Source of the DNA: Ochotona curzoniae
Lineage: Eukaryota > Chordata > Mammalia > Lagomorpha > Ochotonidae
Direction of reading: 5' to 3'
NCBI RefSeq assembly: GCF_017591425.1
Contig: NW_024467120.1
Location: 12,118,746-12,182,745, forward strand
DNA: 64,000 bases
The notes under the pieces were generated by a model that ran no database searches, was not told the origin of the DNA, and worked only from the letters and a program-made list of their open reading frames with translations. Both the position numbers and the translations under genes were made by a program. Numbering within the stretch: position 1 is the stretch's first letter; each line of letters opens with the position of its first letter. Positions 12,013 through 24,069 of this stretch are shown here, one piece after another.

Positions 12013-12168
12013 GGGGGTCCAGAAAAAACTCTGAGCTCCAGCTTCAGACCAGCTCAGCTCTTGCCAATGCTGCCATTTGTGAAGTGAATCAGTGGACAGA
12101 AGATCTTTGTGTCTCTCCCTCTTTCACTGTAATTCTGACTTCCAAGTAAAAAAAAATAAATCTTAAAA
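12013..12168 (+). repeat. SINE 3' fragment
   Basis: Only the distal half is kept (TCCAGCTTCAGACCAGCTCAG to an A-rich tail). Confidence 0.6.
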
Positions 12169-12542
12169 GAGGTAAACTTTGTTTAGTGAAGTTTTAAGTT
12201 CCCAATAAAATTGAAGAGGTAATATGAAAATTCTCTCCATACCTCCTGCTCCCACATATGCATAGACTTGTTAAATTGAAATAAACAAATATTCATAGCT
12301 ATATCATAACAGGTAACATTTGTGATCTCACAAGGTGTAGGAAGTTCTTCCTCTGAGCAAGCAGGCTGGCTTCTCTGCCGTGGAGACCAAATAGCTGCTC
12401 CTTGATTCAATTATCACACCTCGTGGAAGGCAGCATCGGACCATCCCACAGGTAGGGGCTCTGTCCCACATATCTGGCCCCATAAGAGACCACCTTTTTT
12501 TTCTTACATAATTCTTTTTAATTGTTAAATACTTCTGAGTAC

Positions 12543-12546
<4 letters not shown>

Positions 12547-12574
<28 letters not shown>
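12547..12574. repeat. (TG)n microsatellite
   Basis: Fourteen uninterrupted TG units. Confidence 0.95.
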
Positions 12575-12614
12575 ATTACTAAAGCGCTTATAAATCTCAA
12601 TTTAATGGTAGATT

Positions 12615-13600
12615 TTTTTTCCCCACACTAATATCATAATTTTTTCCCCTGTATCTGGGGTCAGGAGAAACAAAGGGAGAAGCCTGACCCAGCCTCCCAC
12701 CCCTCCGCCCTGCCCCCAATGTGGGCCATGCTCTGAGGGTCCTGTTCAAGCAGTTTTGATAGTTCAACAGTTCTGAATTGCTGTCAATCTCGCCGTTCCA
12801 GAATCCACTGGCTGACATAGTATCTTCATGGTTGTGGTTCTGAGATCAGCAGTTCAGTTGGAGGGATCTCCAAAGAAACTCTGTCTGAGGTGATCCCAGA
12901 TCTGATTCTTTTTTTTTTTAAAGATTTATTTTTATTATTATTATTTTTTTTTATTGGAAAGGCGGATATACAGAGAGGGGAGACAGAGAGGAAGATCTTC
13001 TGTCCAATGATTCACTCCCCAAGTGAGCGCAAAGGTCGATCCGAAGCCAGGAGCCTCTTCCAGGTCTCCCACATGGGTGCAGGGTCCCAAAGCTTTGGGC
13101 CGTCCTCGACTGCTTTCCCAGGCCACAGGCAGGGAGCTGGATGGGAAGTGGGGCTGCCAGGATTAGAACCTGGCGCCCATATGGGATCCCGGGCGTGCAG
13201 GGCGAGGACCTTAACCACTGTGCCACCGCGCCGGGCCCTCAGACCTGATTCTTGTGTGTGCTTGCCGGTATAGGGTCTGACACAGTCCGTCACCCCAATC
13301 AGCTTATGCACATGCTGGTCGTTTCAGTTGCTGGGTCAGTTCTGTTTACAGCCTTGTCTTGCACGTGAACCGATGGGTCAGTTGTAGTCCAGCCCGATCC
13401 TGTCCACCTCATACTCGGCCCTCATGCAAACCAGTAGGAGCTGCAGCCTACTCAGGGCGACTCCCTATAACCCCCACCAGGCCTGCCCCTACCATGGTTC
13501 CAATGCATGCCAGTATGTACAGCAGATTTATTCAGTCTGTCCGAATCCCATTTAGCTCTCATACATGTAAGAGACCAGTTCTAAGTGCTTTCTGACCAGC
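12615..13600 (+). repeat. Copy A of a minisatellite-bearing dispersed repeat, split by a SINE
   Basis: The block order (GTTTTGATAGTT, then AAGAAACTNTNNCTGAGGTGA, then GCAGCCTA/CCAGCCCGATCC-type units) matches the longer copy near 16,430-19,225. A young SINE interrupts it at 12,911-13,239. The family is not one I can name. Confidence 0.5.
12911..13239 (-). repeat. C-type SINE inserted into another repeat
   Basis: A 14-bp target duplication with one mismatch (CAGATCTGATTCTT at 12897-12910, CAGACCTGATTCTT at 13240-13253) brackets it. Confidence 0.9.
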
Positions 13601-13699
13601 TGGCAACATGGAGTTTTCTTAGATTCAATTAATTTGTTATGATGGCTCACAAAACTCTGGAAACATTGTATCTAGATATTCCAGTTTGTCGTACAGTGT

Positions 13700-14042
13700 T
13701 TTTTTTTTTTTTTTAATTTGCTTACTTTTATTGGAAAGGCAGATTTACAGAGAGGAAAGACAGAGATCATTCATTCGCTGATTCATGCTCCAAGTAGTCG
13801 AGGCTGAGCTGACCCAAGTGACTGAGTGTGAGCTGACCCAAAGCCAGGAGCCAGGAGCTTCCCGCAGGTCTCCCCTGTGAGTACAGGATCCAAAGGTTTT
13901 GGGCCATCCTTGACTGCTTTCCCAGGCCACAGTCAGGGAACTGGATGGGAAGTGGAGGAGCCAGGATACATACCAGCGCCCATATGGGATCCCAGCGCAT
14001 GCAAGGCAAGGACTTTAGCCACTAGGCTACCATGCTGGGCCC
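13700..14042 (-). repeat. C-type SINE
   Basis: Reverse copy between near-identical GTACAG(AG)TGTTTT flanks, with a long T run at its left end. Confidence 0.85.
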
Positions 14043-14068
14043 TGTACAGAGTGTTTTAAAACCGTGCC

Positions 14069-14368
14069 GGGGGCCCGGCGTGGTGGCGCAAGTGGTTAAA
14101 GGTCCTCGCCTTGCACGCCCGGGATCCCATATGGGCGCCGGTTCTAATCCCGGCAGCCCCGCTTCCCTTCCAGCTCCCTGCCTGTGGCCTGGGAAAGCAG
14201 TCGAGGACGGCCCAAAGCCTTGGGACCCTGCACCCGCGTGGGAGACCCAGAAGAGGCTCCTGGCTCCGTTGCGCTCACTTGGGGAGTGAATCATCAGACG
14301 GAAGATCTTCCTGTCTCTCCTCTCTGTATATCCGCCTTTCCAATAAAAATAAATCTTTTAAAGAAAAA
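14069..14368 (+). repeat. C-type SINE, very young copy
   Basis: Close to the local consensus, with head GGGCCCGGCGTGGTGGCGCA. It is flanked on both sides by the short string ACCGTGCCGGG. Together with the reverse copy just upstream it forms an inverted pair. Confidence 0.9.
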
Positions 14369-14572
14369 ACCGTGCCGGGCCCTGTACAGAGTGTTTTAAG
14401 GGAGTCAACTAAGCATTCATGGGGAGATGTACACAGCCGGCTCTGGAGTGAGCTCAGGTGCAGGAGCCTCCATCCTTTGAGGCCACATGCTCAGGTGTTC
14501 TTGTTACCTTTCCGCAAACTTCCATGTGTTCTGCTGTCCAGAGTTCTCGGAGTTTCCTCCACCAGAGCTGCA

Positions 14573-14868
14573 CTGTTTATTTATTTGTTTAGTATTGGAA
14601 AGGCAGTGTCATAGAGAGAAAAGGAGAAACAGAAAGAGATCTTCCATCTGCTGATTGTGGCCAAATGGCCACAATTGCGGGAGCTGAACAGATCTGCAGC
14701 CAGAAGCCAGCTTTTCTGGATCTCCTACGTGGCTGCAGGGGCCCAAGGACTTGGACTCTGTTACTGTTCAGGGAGCTGAATGGAAAGTGGCACTGGACTC
14801 AAACCAGTGGCCATATGGAATGCCAGCACTTCAAGTGGAGGCTTAGCTTGCAATGTCTCACAATGACC
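14573..14868 (-). repeat. Diverged C-type SINE
   Basis: Reverse orientation. Tail-side sequence (TATTTGTTTAGTATTGGAAAGGC) and a GGCCACAATTG block are recognisable. Confidence 0.6.
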
Positions 14869-14906
14869 CCTAGATTTGAACATTTGTTAACAATTAATGA
14901 AGCTTG

Positions 14907-15118
14907 GGCCTGGTGTGGTAGCCTAGTGGTTCAAGTCCTCACCTTGCACATACTGGGATCGCATATGGGCACCGGTTCATGTCCTGGCTGCTCTGCTTTC
15001 CATCCAGCTCCCTTCTTGTGGCCTGGGAAAGAGGCAGAGGAGAGCCCCAAGCCTTGGGAAATCTGGAAGAAGCTCCAGTTAAACAAACAAACAAACAAAC
15101 AAATAAATAAATCTTTAA
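14907..15118 (+). repeat. Truncated C-type SINE
   Basis: The head and middle are kept, then it jumps from GAAGCTCCAG directly to an (AAAC)n/(AAAT)n tail; the CTGTCTCTCC part is missing. Confidence 0.75.
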
Positions 15119-15253
15119 AAAACCAATTGATAAACCTTTATTGATGTATCATCACTAAATATCATTGTCTACATTAATGCTTAGTCTTGAGGTACATTTT
15201 ATCAGTTTGGGCAAATACATGATAAAGATTATCCACCATTGGAGTTACAGTGA

Positions 15254-15583
15254 TTTTTTAAAAAGATTTATTTATTTGTATTGAAAAGGCAGATATACAG
15301 AGAGGAGGAGAGGCAGAGAAGAACACCTTCTGTCCATTGATTCACTCCCCTAGCAACCACAATATCCAGAGCTGTGCTGATCCGAAGCCAGGAGTCCAGA
15401 TCCTCCTCAGGGTCTCCCATGCAGGGACAGGGTCCCAAGGCTGTGAGCTGTCCTCATCTGCTTTCCCAGGCCACAAGCAGGGAGCTGGATGCACCAAGAT
15501 TAGAACCGGCACCCATATGGGATCCCAGTGCGTGCAAGGTGTGCAAGGCAAGGTCCTTAGCTGCTAGGCCACCATGCCAGGCT
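15254..15583 (-). repeat. C-type SINE
   Basis: Reverse copy with a small internal duplication (GTGCAAGG twice near 15,533-15,550). Confidence 0.85.
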
Positions 15584-16429
15584 CAGTGTCAGTGTTTTTA
15601 AAATAATTCACTGAACTTCACCTAATTACCTCTCTCTGCTCAGTAACCTTGAACCTTTTCTGTCCCATACTTTCACTTTTTCAAAAATGTCACTTTGTTG
15701 AAATGATACACTACTTAGTATTTTTAAAATGTATTTAAAATGTGTTCTTATTTTATTTAATTTTCAAAATTATTTGCATAGTTGAGAGGGATGCACACCC
15801 ATGTGGGTCTCCAATTAGAGTGGGGAGGGTGGAGGCAGGGAGGAAGATGAGTGATGCAGGAAGACAATTCCATAGGAGGACAATGAGGAACCTTAGTGCT
15901 GTTGGTGTAAAACTATAACCAGCTATAATGCTCTGATGAAGCTCCAAAGAACTCAGGGAAAGGATCCTGAAGCAGCTGGAATGGAAAAACACGGGCACAG
16001 GAACTTCCTAATCCTCAATTTTTTGATAACAGATAAAAGAGAGGTGTTTCTTCTAGCGTATACTGTTTAATTATTAGTAGCCTGCTGGAAGAACACATTG
16101 TCTGCTGATTGATACTGATTGACTGCCTTTGCATGCCAGCACCTAAACCACAGCTTGTTTCAGACCCTCTTTCTTTACACCTACATAACCCTCAGTCTTT
16201 TCAAGTTTTTGCTGAATGAACTTTGTCTGTTGACCACCATTCAGTAGTTCATGTGTATAATTATCAGCTCTGTGCACCAAATCATTTGCTGCTGGATAGC
16301 AAACGGGTGAGACAAAGGTTTTAATTTTTTTTTCTCCTGTGTTTGCAGGGGGAAACTCCTGCAGGGATGTATCAGCATCCCGGGATATGGTACAGTTATT
16401 TGATCACACCTTTGAGACCCTGATTTGAG

Positions 16430-19225
16430 AAAGAGTGTTCTGAGGGTTTTATTTGAGTGGTTTTGATAGTTCTGAGATATCAGCACCAAGGTTGAGAAAA
16501 TCTTTCCAAGGTCTAATGTTTGATCAAGGTCACCCCAATATACACCCATAAACACAGAAACATTGCAAAGTTTGGCCAGGAGAGTTGTCCAACATGTTTT
16601 GCTTTCCATCTTCTGGTGAGGCAGTTAACACCCTCTGCTGGCCTAGATGAGCTGGTTGTCATGTTCTGGGCATGCTGTCCACTACACAGGCATCAGCAAC
16701 TGAGGAGGCTCAGTCCTGACAGTGCACCCCAAGATCAGACCACATATATTGTGACTCCCTGTGACTGGGGTTTGAGTCCAGTGGTCAAGTTGGTGAGTCC
16801 CCCAAGAAACTTTACCTGAGGTGACCTTAGACTTGACTCAGTGTAGGTTCAAGTTTGGTCTGTCAGCTGCACCAGCCAACACACACTCCAATGGATGCAG
16901 GTGCCTGATCAGTCCTTTCCTCAGCCCCGTGTCCCATGCAAACTGTTTGAAGCTAAGCCCTAGCCTAGCCCAGCCTGCCACAGGCACAGTCTTCACATAC
17001 ACACCAAGAAGTGCCATGGCTTAGTTAGGGCAACTCCCAATAACCCCTACCAGGACTGCCCTAAACCCAGCTTTTGTATGTGCCAGCATATTCTGTGGCC
17101 TAGCTTATCTGTCTTGCATCCTGCCTGGCTCTGATGTACACCCATGCTCAACCAACCATCCCCAAATCCAGCCCACACATATGTCAGTGGATCCTGCTGC
17201 CCTTCCCAGCCTGGCCTTGGTGCTCATGCCCACGAATGGGAGCTGCAGCCAAGCAGGTGGACGCACCCAGTTCCCCTACCAGGCCTGATTCCAGCCCTAG
17301 ACCTTGTGCCTGCCAGGGGGTGCTGTGGTCCAGCCTGACAAAACTCACACCTACTCCCAGCACTTGCCAGCCAGCTGGTGCTGCAGCCTAGCCCTTTTGC
17401 CTCACACCCATTTTAGCTTTTGGGCATGCCAGTGGTTGTGGCAGCTAGCTCAGCCTTGCCCACCTCCAGATCGACCCATCCTCAGTCCCAGCTTTCACAC
17501 TCACAGTGGAAGCAGCAGACCAGCAAGGGAGTCCTGAACCAGTCCAGTTCCCAGTTCTTGCTCAAACCACTAGGTGCTACAGCCCAGTATGTGGTGGCTT
17601 TCCCCAGTACTAACTCTTAATGGCAGATGCAGCAGCTTTGTGCAGCCTGGCTCACTCCCAGCCCCAGTCCTTATGCTAACCACCAGGTGTTTCAATCCAA
17701 TCCAGCCTGGCCTGTGCCCCATCCTGCCTGTCACTCATGCTAGTATGTCCTGTGGACTGGCCAAACCCAATCTTCCCCCAGGCCCAGCTCACACCTGTGC
17801 CAATGGGTGTTGCAGCTCAGTCTAACATGGTCAGCCCCTAGTTCTGGCACTCACTGGCAGGTACTGCAGCCTAATCTGACTGACCCATACTGATTCTGGC
17901 TCTCACTGGTGGGTGCTGTAGCCTCATCCATCCCGACCCACTCTCAGATCTGGCTTTCATGCTGTGGTTTAGCCTGGCCTATCCACACCTGTTCTGATTC
18001 TCAGTATCCTCTGTGGGTACTAGAGCTTACCCCAGTCTGGCCCATCCCCAAACCCAGGCCACATACATGTCAATTGGTGCTGCAGCATTGACCAGCTGAA
18101 TCAGCCACCAACCCTGGTTCTGTCACGCACCAGTAGGAGCTGTAGTCTAGCAAGGGAGCCTTCAGAGTTCCCATACCAAGAGTGTTCTCAGTCCAGAACC
18201 TTGTGCATGCTGGGTGCTTCAAATCAGCCTGGCATGGCCTACCCCCATCTCAGCTCTTGCTGATGGGTTTTGCCCACACCCTGTCCTGGCTCTTTTGTGT
18301 TCCAGCGAGTGCCAGGGCCTGGTGTGATCACAGACCTGATCCACACAGTGCTGGGGAGTGCTGCAGTTTTGCCTGCGCTGGCCTGTCCTGAGTTGAGGCT
18401 ATTCTGCTCTCCAGCAGAAGCTATGGTCTAGTGGGCATTCCCCAGTTCCCCTACCCAGCCTGCTCCCAGCCCAAGATTTCATGTGTGCCAGTGCGTGACA
18501 CTGCTTGGCATAGTCTGCCTTCAGTTCTGGCCTTTGCATGAGCTGGCCCAGTCCAGCCCCCTTCTAGCCCTGGCTTCTATGAGTGTTAGGTGGGTTCCAA
18601 AGTCCAGCCTGGTTCAGCCAGTCACTGTCCCCAATTGTCTGCATAAACTGGGGGGTGGGGGGCTGCATTTCCACAAAGGTAAGCCCATAATTTTCCTACA
18701 GAATCTGTTCCCAGCTCCAACACATTCGAAAGATTTGTTCCAGCATTTGCATGTACCAAGGGGGCAGCCAACGATGCTATTTAGCCCAGCCCATGTCTCC
18801 CATGTGGGTGAGTGACTTGGTTTGACCCAGACATGCCCTCTGGTTTTTCCCTTCTAAGCCACTATATCCCTCTCCTACCTGTGAGTGTAATGACTGGTCC
18901 ATGGAGGACCCCAGAAATCATTCCTGCCGTGTCAAACATGCCTTCAGCTGCTCCCACCCCAGACCCCCTCACCAAGTAATGTGCAGCTACTTCCCCACCC
19001 TCCAGCCTGGGGCTGGGGTGGCATGTCCCAGCCTGGCATTTTCTGCCTACTCCACATGTCTTAGAAAGAAAGAAAGGAAAAAAGGAAAAGAAAGGAAAGA
19101 TGAATAAATAAATAAATAAAATAAGCAACTATGCTGGCACACTGGTCTAGTTAACAGAAATTTGCCATTAACCAGGTCCAGAATGGCTGCTTTTCCCCTA
19201 GCAGTGTAACACTTGTGTATTCTCT
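16430..19225 (+). repeat. Copy B of the minisatellite-bearing dispersed repeat (longest)
   Basis: A low-complexity, C+T-rich strand of about 2.8 kb. From about 17,150 to 18,660 it is a degenerate tandem array of 50-75-bp units, each starting near GGTGCTGCAGCC and containing CAGCCTGGCC and a CA-rich end such as CTCACACTCATGCCAG. It continues through a purine (AAAG/GGAAA) tract at 19,062-19,100 and an ATAAATAAATAA run, then TGCTGGCACACTGGT to GCAGTGTAACACTTG. The same order of blocks recurs at 48,745-49,850, so it is a mobile or formerly mobile family, not a local array. I cannot assign the class; part of a lineage-specific LINE-1 or LTR element is possible. Confidence 0.55.
19064..19120 (+). 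repeat. Purine-rich (AAAG)n and (AAAT)n tract
   Basis: Simple repeat within the dispersed element; it reads as a decayed poly(A)-type tail. Confidence 0.8.
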
Positions 19226-20139
19226 TACTGGGGAAGAATATCCAGTCTTTCAAGATTGGCCTTCTTTCCTTAGTAATAGCTGTCTCTCTTAAGTTTCTAC
19301 CACGTCCTTTTGTGCCTTGATAGCCCATTTCATTTCAGCACTATGCAACATTTTATTTTCTGGATGTACCACAGCAAAAGATATGTCTCTTAAAGAACTG
19401 TTATCCAACATACAGAAAAAAATTCTTTAAATCCAGCAATAAAAAAATAATGCCAATTTTAAATGATCCAAAGAGCTTAACAGAACTCTGATTAAATAAG
19501 ATGTCAAATGTTGAGTATGAAAAGATGACCCAAACCATGTATCTGAGAAATGAAAGTTAATGCAAAAAGAAAAAAAAAATGACCCTAGTGTTTTGGTGCC
19601 ACTGGGCAAATGTTGTACCGGATTTTGAAATCCCCAGAAAATCTTCAAGTCTGAAGTTGGTGCTAAGGCATAAAGGTGGTCTATTCAGGTTAGCTTAGGT
19701 CTCCCAGCCACCTCCCCCAGTCTAGGCTGCTGCAGGATCTGCAGGGAGGGGAAAAAAGGAGAGAGCCAGGGAGCCCCCAGTTGAACAACCCAGTGGTTCT
19801 TATACATTTTAGGCTATTAATTATACAGTCATGATTTAGTAGGCTTCTATTGGTGCGTTTGAAGCAAGCAACTTTCAAAAAGTACAAATCGATGAGCTAT
19901 AGGGCGGTGAATCTTATCAAACACCAGGTACCTCCTTCCTGAGGAGTGGCCTGCCTACATGACCTGCCAGGTGTCCTGCCCGGTGTCACGTAGACTATCA
20001 GTCCTGGAGTTCACACAGCCCCCAGCCAAGCAATTAAGGCAGGAATTACAAAAGCAGAAAACATCTAGTTCTTCACAAGCTGCAGTTTGGAACACCCACA
20101 TCCCAAACTGGAGTGGTTGGTTCCAGTTTTGGCCAAATG

Positions 20140-20272
20140 GTGCTTCTAGCCCAGTTTTCTGCGCCTGTTCTGGGAAGGCAGCTGATGACAGTCTGATGAC
20201 TTGGGGTCTGCCATCCATGTGGGAAACCCAGATGGAGTTGCTGTCTCCCTGCTTGCGCCTGGCTTATCCCTA
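20140..20272 (+). repeat. Possible old SINE fragment
   Basis: GGGAAGGCAGCTGATGAC, CTTGGGGTCTGCCATCCATG and GGGAAACCCAGATGGAG follow SINE block order with heavy divergence. Confidence 0.4.
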
Positions 20273-20310
20273 AATGTTGTGGGAATTTGTGGAACCAAAA
20301 GATAGAAATA

Positions 20311-20633
20311 GGGCCCAGTGCTGTGGCCTAGCGGCTAAAGTCCTCGCCCTGAACGCCCGGGATCCCATGTGGGCGCCGGTTCTAATCCCAGCAGCTCCAC
20401 CTCCCATCCAGCTCCCTGCTTGTGGCCTGGGAAAGCAGTCGAGGACGGCCCAAAGCTTTGGGACCCTGCACCCATGTGTGGGAGACCCGGAAGAGGCTCC
20501 TGGATCCTGGCTTCAGATCGGCATAGCATCAGCCGTTGCACTCACTTGGGGAGTGAATCATCGGACGGACGATCTGCCTTTTTGTCTCTCCTCCTCTCTG
20601 TATGTCTGCCTTTCCAATAAATAAAATAAATCC
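20311..20633 (+). repeat. C-type SINE, full length
   Basis: Forward copy, head GGGCCCAGTGCTGTGGC, tail AATAAATAAAATAAAT. Confidence 0.9.
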
Positions 20634-21044
20634 TTAAGATAAAAATAATTTTCATTCTGTCTCTTCCACTCTCTCTGTCACTCTACTTTTCAAAGGAACA
20701 AATAAATATTTGGCAACAGCAACAAAAGAGAGACACCATTAAATGTCTAGTAGAAAAGCCAGAATCTAGAATACTAACACCAAATGTTAGTATGAGTGAT
20801 GAACAACTGGAACTCTCACTCACTACTGGTGGGAATGCAAAAGGAGACAGCCACTGTGGAAGACACTTTGGCAGCTTCTGACACAACCACGGATAGTCTT
20901 AACATCTTTTTATATGTTAATTAGTAGCGTATAATTTTGATTTAATGACAAGGCATGGTCATTTCCTTTACTAATTTTTCAATTAGAGCCCCCTTTTACA
21001 TTCAAAGGCCAATGCTCTTGAAATGTTAATAGGGAATTGTATTT

Positions 21045-21391
21045 TTTAAAAGATTTATTTATTTATTGGAAAGTCAGATATACAGAGAGGAGGAGAGACA
21101 GAGAGGAAGATCTTCCGTCCGATGATTCACTCCCCAAGTGACAACAAGGGCCGATGCTATGCCGGTCCGAAGCCAGGATCCAGGAACTTCTTCCAGGTCT
21201 CCCACGTGGGTGCAGGGTCTCCCACACACGGTGCAGGGTCCCAAGGCTTTGGGCTGTCCTCAACTGCTTTCCCAGGCCACAAGCAGGGAGCTGGATGGGA
21301 GGTGGAGCTGCCAGGATTAGAACCAGCGCCCATCTGGGATCCCGGGCGTTCAGGGCGAGGACTTTAGCCGCTAAGCCACGCCGCCGGACCC
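21045..21391 (-). repeat. C-type SINE with target duplication and internal duplication
   Basis: The target duplication GGGAATTGTATTT (21032-21044 and 21392-21404) is exact. Inside, a stretch of about 22 bp (GGTCTCCCAC...GTGCAG) is repeated in tandem near 21,196-21,240. Confidence 0.92.
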
Positions 21392-21404
21392 GGGAATTGT
21401 ATTT

Positions 21405-21670
21405 ATTTGAAAGCCAGGAAGACAAAGTTTGTCTGAACTACGGAGAAAGCTGTAGGCTGGCTCTCCGCCTGTGCCTGCAACAGCCAGAGGGGGCCGATCG
21501 AGCAGAAGTTCAGCACTCTCTCCAGCTCCCTCCTGTGGGCAAGCAGGTGCCCTCCTTACAGAGACACAGTGCACGTCGGCAGGAAGTTGAAATCAGGAGT
21601 CAGAACTCCCACCCAGGCTTTCCAACACGGAGTAGCGGCATCTTTAACTACTGTGCTAAACGCCTGGCCT
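21405..21670 (-). repeat. Older SINE subfamily
   Basis: A diverged reverse copy, recognisable by TATTTATTTGAAAGCCAGG at the tail side and CTACTGTGCTAAACGCCTGGCC at the head. The young SINE on its left inserted at its edge. Confidence 0.5.
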
Positions 21671-21942
21671 TGTATAGCAAGGTTGTATATGCACTTGGAA
21701 CAGCCATAACGTGCAGCTGTTTATCCTAGACATGGACCAGATTGCCTGTAGAACACCTTTTGTGTATCAACAGGAATATTCAGTACATCAAAGCATATCC
21801 ATGCATTGGAGTACTGTTTGGTTGTCTGATTGTTATTAAAGAATAAGTTACGAAGAAAATCTCCAAGCTGCCTTAGTGAACGGAGCTAAAGTGAAAATTA
21901 AATTGTGATTCCGCAAGTGTTTTAAAATATATATATAGTGAG

Positions 21943-21960
21943 TTCTTCTTCTTCTTCTTC
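21943..21960. repeat. (TTC)n microsatellite
   Basis: Six TTC units. Confidence 0.9.
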
Positions 21961-22214
21961 TTTTTTTAGCCAAACTAGAGGTTCATTGAATGTTATATAG
22001 CGGGGAGTCCTGGGGAGATACATACAAAAACACAATGGTTAGAGAAGGAGGCACTTTCCACTTTACAGTCCTTATTCACTCTTTACGTAATAACCTATAC
22101 ACTTGAATAATTTGTACAACTAGCTGAATTGAGTTCTTTATTGATCTAGCTTGTCTATCAGTCTGTGAGGACCCTCAAGACACAGATTTATCTTTGTTTA
22201 GACTATTCTGTCGG

Positions 22215-22560
22215 GGTGGGTCTAGCTCAGGGCGAAGGCGAGAGGCGTGGAGCGGGCGGGGCTTGGCTGCGGTGGTCCTCCCCGCGCACCAGAGAGATGA
22301 GCCGCCGCGCTGCTAGAGGGGCCCGCCGGAAGCTGCGGGTTTTTAGCCGGCGCCGGGAGCGGAGGAGCGGTGGACTTCCAGCTCCAGGCGTGGGAAGCGC
22401 TTCTCAGCCCGTCTCCCCGCGGGAGGAAGCGCCGGAGAGAACCCCGCCACCAGCAAGGCACCGCGGCCCGGGCCCTGGGGGAGACTGGCCGGGCCCCTCC
22501 CGACACTGGGGTCCCAGGCCTCCGCGTTCCGGCAGGTCGGCTGCATCTTTATTGTGCACG
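22215..22560 (+). promoter_or_regulatory. PGBD1: CpG-island promoter of PGBD1
   Basis: A dense CpG block 2.1 kb upstream of the PGBD1 SCAN exon. It includes GC-box-like GGGCGGGGC and an ETS-type GCCGGAAGC near 22,325, with no TATA box. It very probably holds the transcription start and first non-coding exon. The overlapping open frames on both strands (up to 141 codons) are what GC-rich DNA gives by chance. Confidence 0.65.
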
Positions 22561-22582
22561 TTCCCTGATCCGTGTTCTGTTT

Positions 22583-22665
22583 GCAGTTGAGCACACACCT
22601 TCGCAGTGTCTACCGTGTGCCAGGTGCTATGCTAGGTGCGGGGATGCATTGTTAGATACGATCCT
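22583..22665 (+). repeat. L2 LINE 3' fragment
   Basis: TTGAGCACACACC...ACCGTGTGCCAGGTGCTATGCTAGG...GGGGATGCA follows the well-known L2 end (GAGCACCTACTGTGTGCCAGGCACT). Confidence 0.6.
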
Positions 22666-24069
22666 TCCCTCCCCTTCCCTCCCCCCACCCCCAGTGCCCC
22701 GACATCTGACTTCTCAGGTACATCTACGTGCTTTCATCAAGAAGTTCACCAATAGTTCATGAATACCGGGTACGTGCTGTGTTGACGGAGCCTGTCAGTT
22801 CCAGTCCTTAAGTGGGTGGGGGTGAAGGCATCGGTAGTAAAAGATGGAGGGGGAGGATTCAGTGTCCCTTGGCACACCGCACGTGCACCTGCGTGGCTTA
22901 GAGGACACAAGTTCTCCCTGTCCATACGTTAGGACTGGGTCGAGGGTGGTGGGCGGAGTGATCAGGGAAGAATATAGACGTGCATAGGAGATGGCATTGG
23001 CTCTGGGGATTATGGAAGCACAGCCATACCGTACAGTAGGAAGAAGCTGGAAACACTTTTGGTTAGTTAGCATGGCAATGACTTTATCTGAGAAGACCAG
23101 TGATTTGTTGAAGAGCAAGCTGTGAGTTTAGATCAGTGGTTAGCTGTATGGCTGAGACAGCCCAAGACACTCAAAAAGGTGAGTGACAAAAATCGAACCA
23201 GGGGGATTGCATTTCATCCGAGAATAGTATTGAAGTATTTTTTGGAGGTGTGTAGCAAAAGCACACCTTTTTCTTTGCACTTACCCTGCAACGATCAACA
23301 CAAAAGACTTTGTTCTTGTTTGTGTTCGTGTTAGTTAGATGTTTGTGATCAAGCCATTGCAGCAGACATCTGCTCTGTGTCCTCCAGTTCAGTTCAGATC
23401 CTGTGTATTCTGCTTGTAGATAGAGTGAGATCCCACAGGCTGAGGACTCGGCCCCAGAAGGCTGCTCCCCATTTTCTTACACCAGTCACAAGCCCATGGC
23501 TGTTCCACTTTGCTTCTGGTAAATTATGTCTTCCATTACCCCTTATTTGGGTTTGGTTTATTTCCTTATGGTGGCTCCTGGAACTCAAGAAAACATACAG
23601 GGTTTATAAACACACAGGGTTTATTACAGAGGGTTTTAGCAAGCATAGAGGTGAAAGAGTTTTCTAGGGCAAGGTGTGGGGAAGGGGCAGGGAGCAACCA
23701 TGCCCTGTGTGGGCTCCGTGCTGTCCACCTGCGGAACTACCTGCAAGAACCCTAAGCCCTGCCCTTTTGGGTTTGGAAGGAGCCTCCAGCATGGAGATTA
23801 AATCACTGGCCGTTGGTCCTCAACTTAACCTTCAGCCTGCCTTCCCTCCGCTGAGGCTGGTGCTGGAAGTCCTAGCACTCTAATCCTGCTGCAGTCTTTC
23901 TGGTGACCAGCCCCCCACCCTGAAGCTACTTAGAAGCTTCCAACTCTCAGGTGGTTCTTCCTGAGTGAAGTTACCCCTTTTCCTCTGCTGAAGGGATTCA
24001 AGCATTCTTAGTATTAACCCTTGTTTCCTCACTCTATCTCTTTTTGTATCTGGGTTCAACCCTCTTAGT

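Larger units (their letters stand above)
10290..22200. other. ZSCAN26-PGBD1 intergenic region
   Basis: Roughly 12 kb without a gene that I can support. It is largely SINEs and two copies of a minisatellite-bearing dispersed repeat (entered separately). The unique stretches 15,600-16,250 and 19,230-20,130 show nothing recognisable. Confidence 0.6.

Noticed and set aside
17144..18391. Several proline/cysteine-rich frames of 60-110 codons
   Set aside because: They arise from the minisatellite-bearing repeat; different frames of the same unit are open by composition.
17150..18660. A CRISPR-like or satellite array
   Set aside because: Units vary in length and sequence without conserved direct repeats and unique spacers, and the DNA is vertebrate.
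22165..22762. Open frames of 130-141 codons in the PGBD1 CpG island
   Set aside because: They follow base composition, are open on both strands, and sit where a non-coding first exon is expected.
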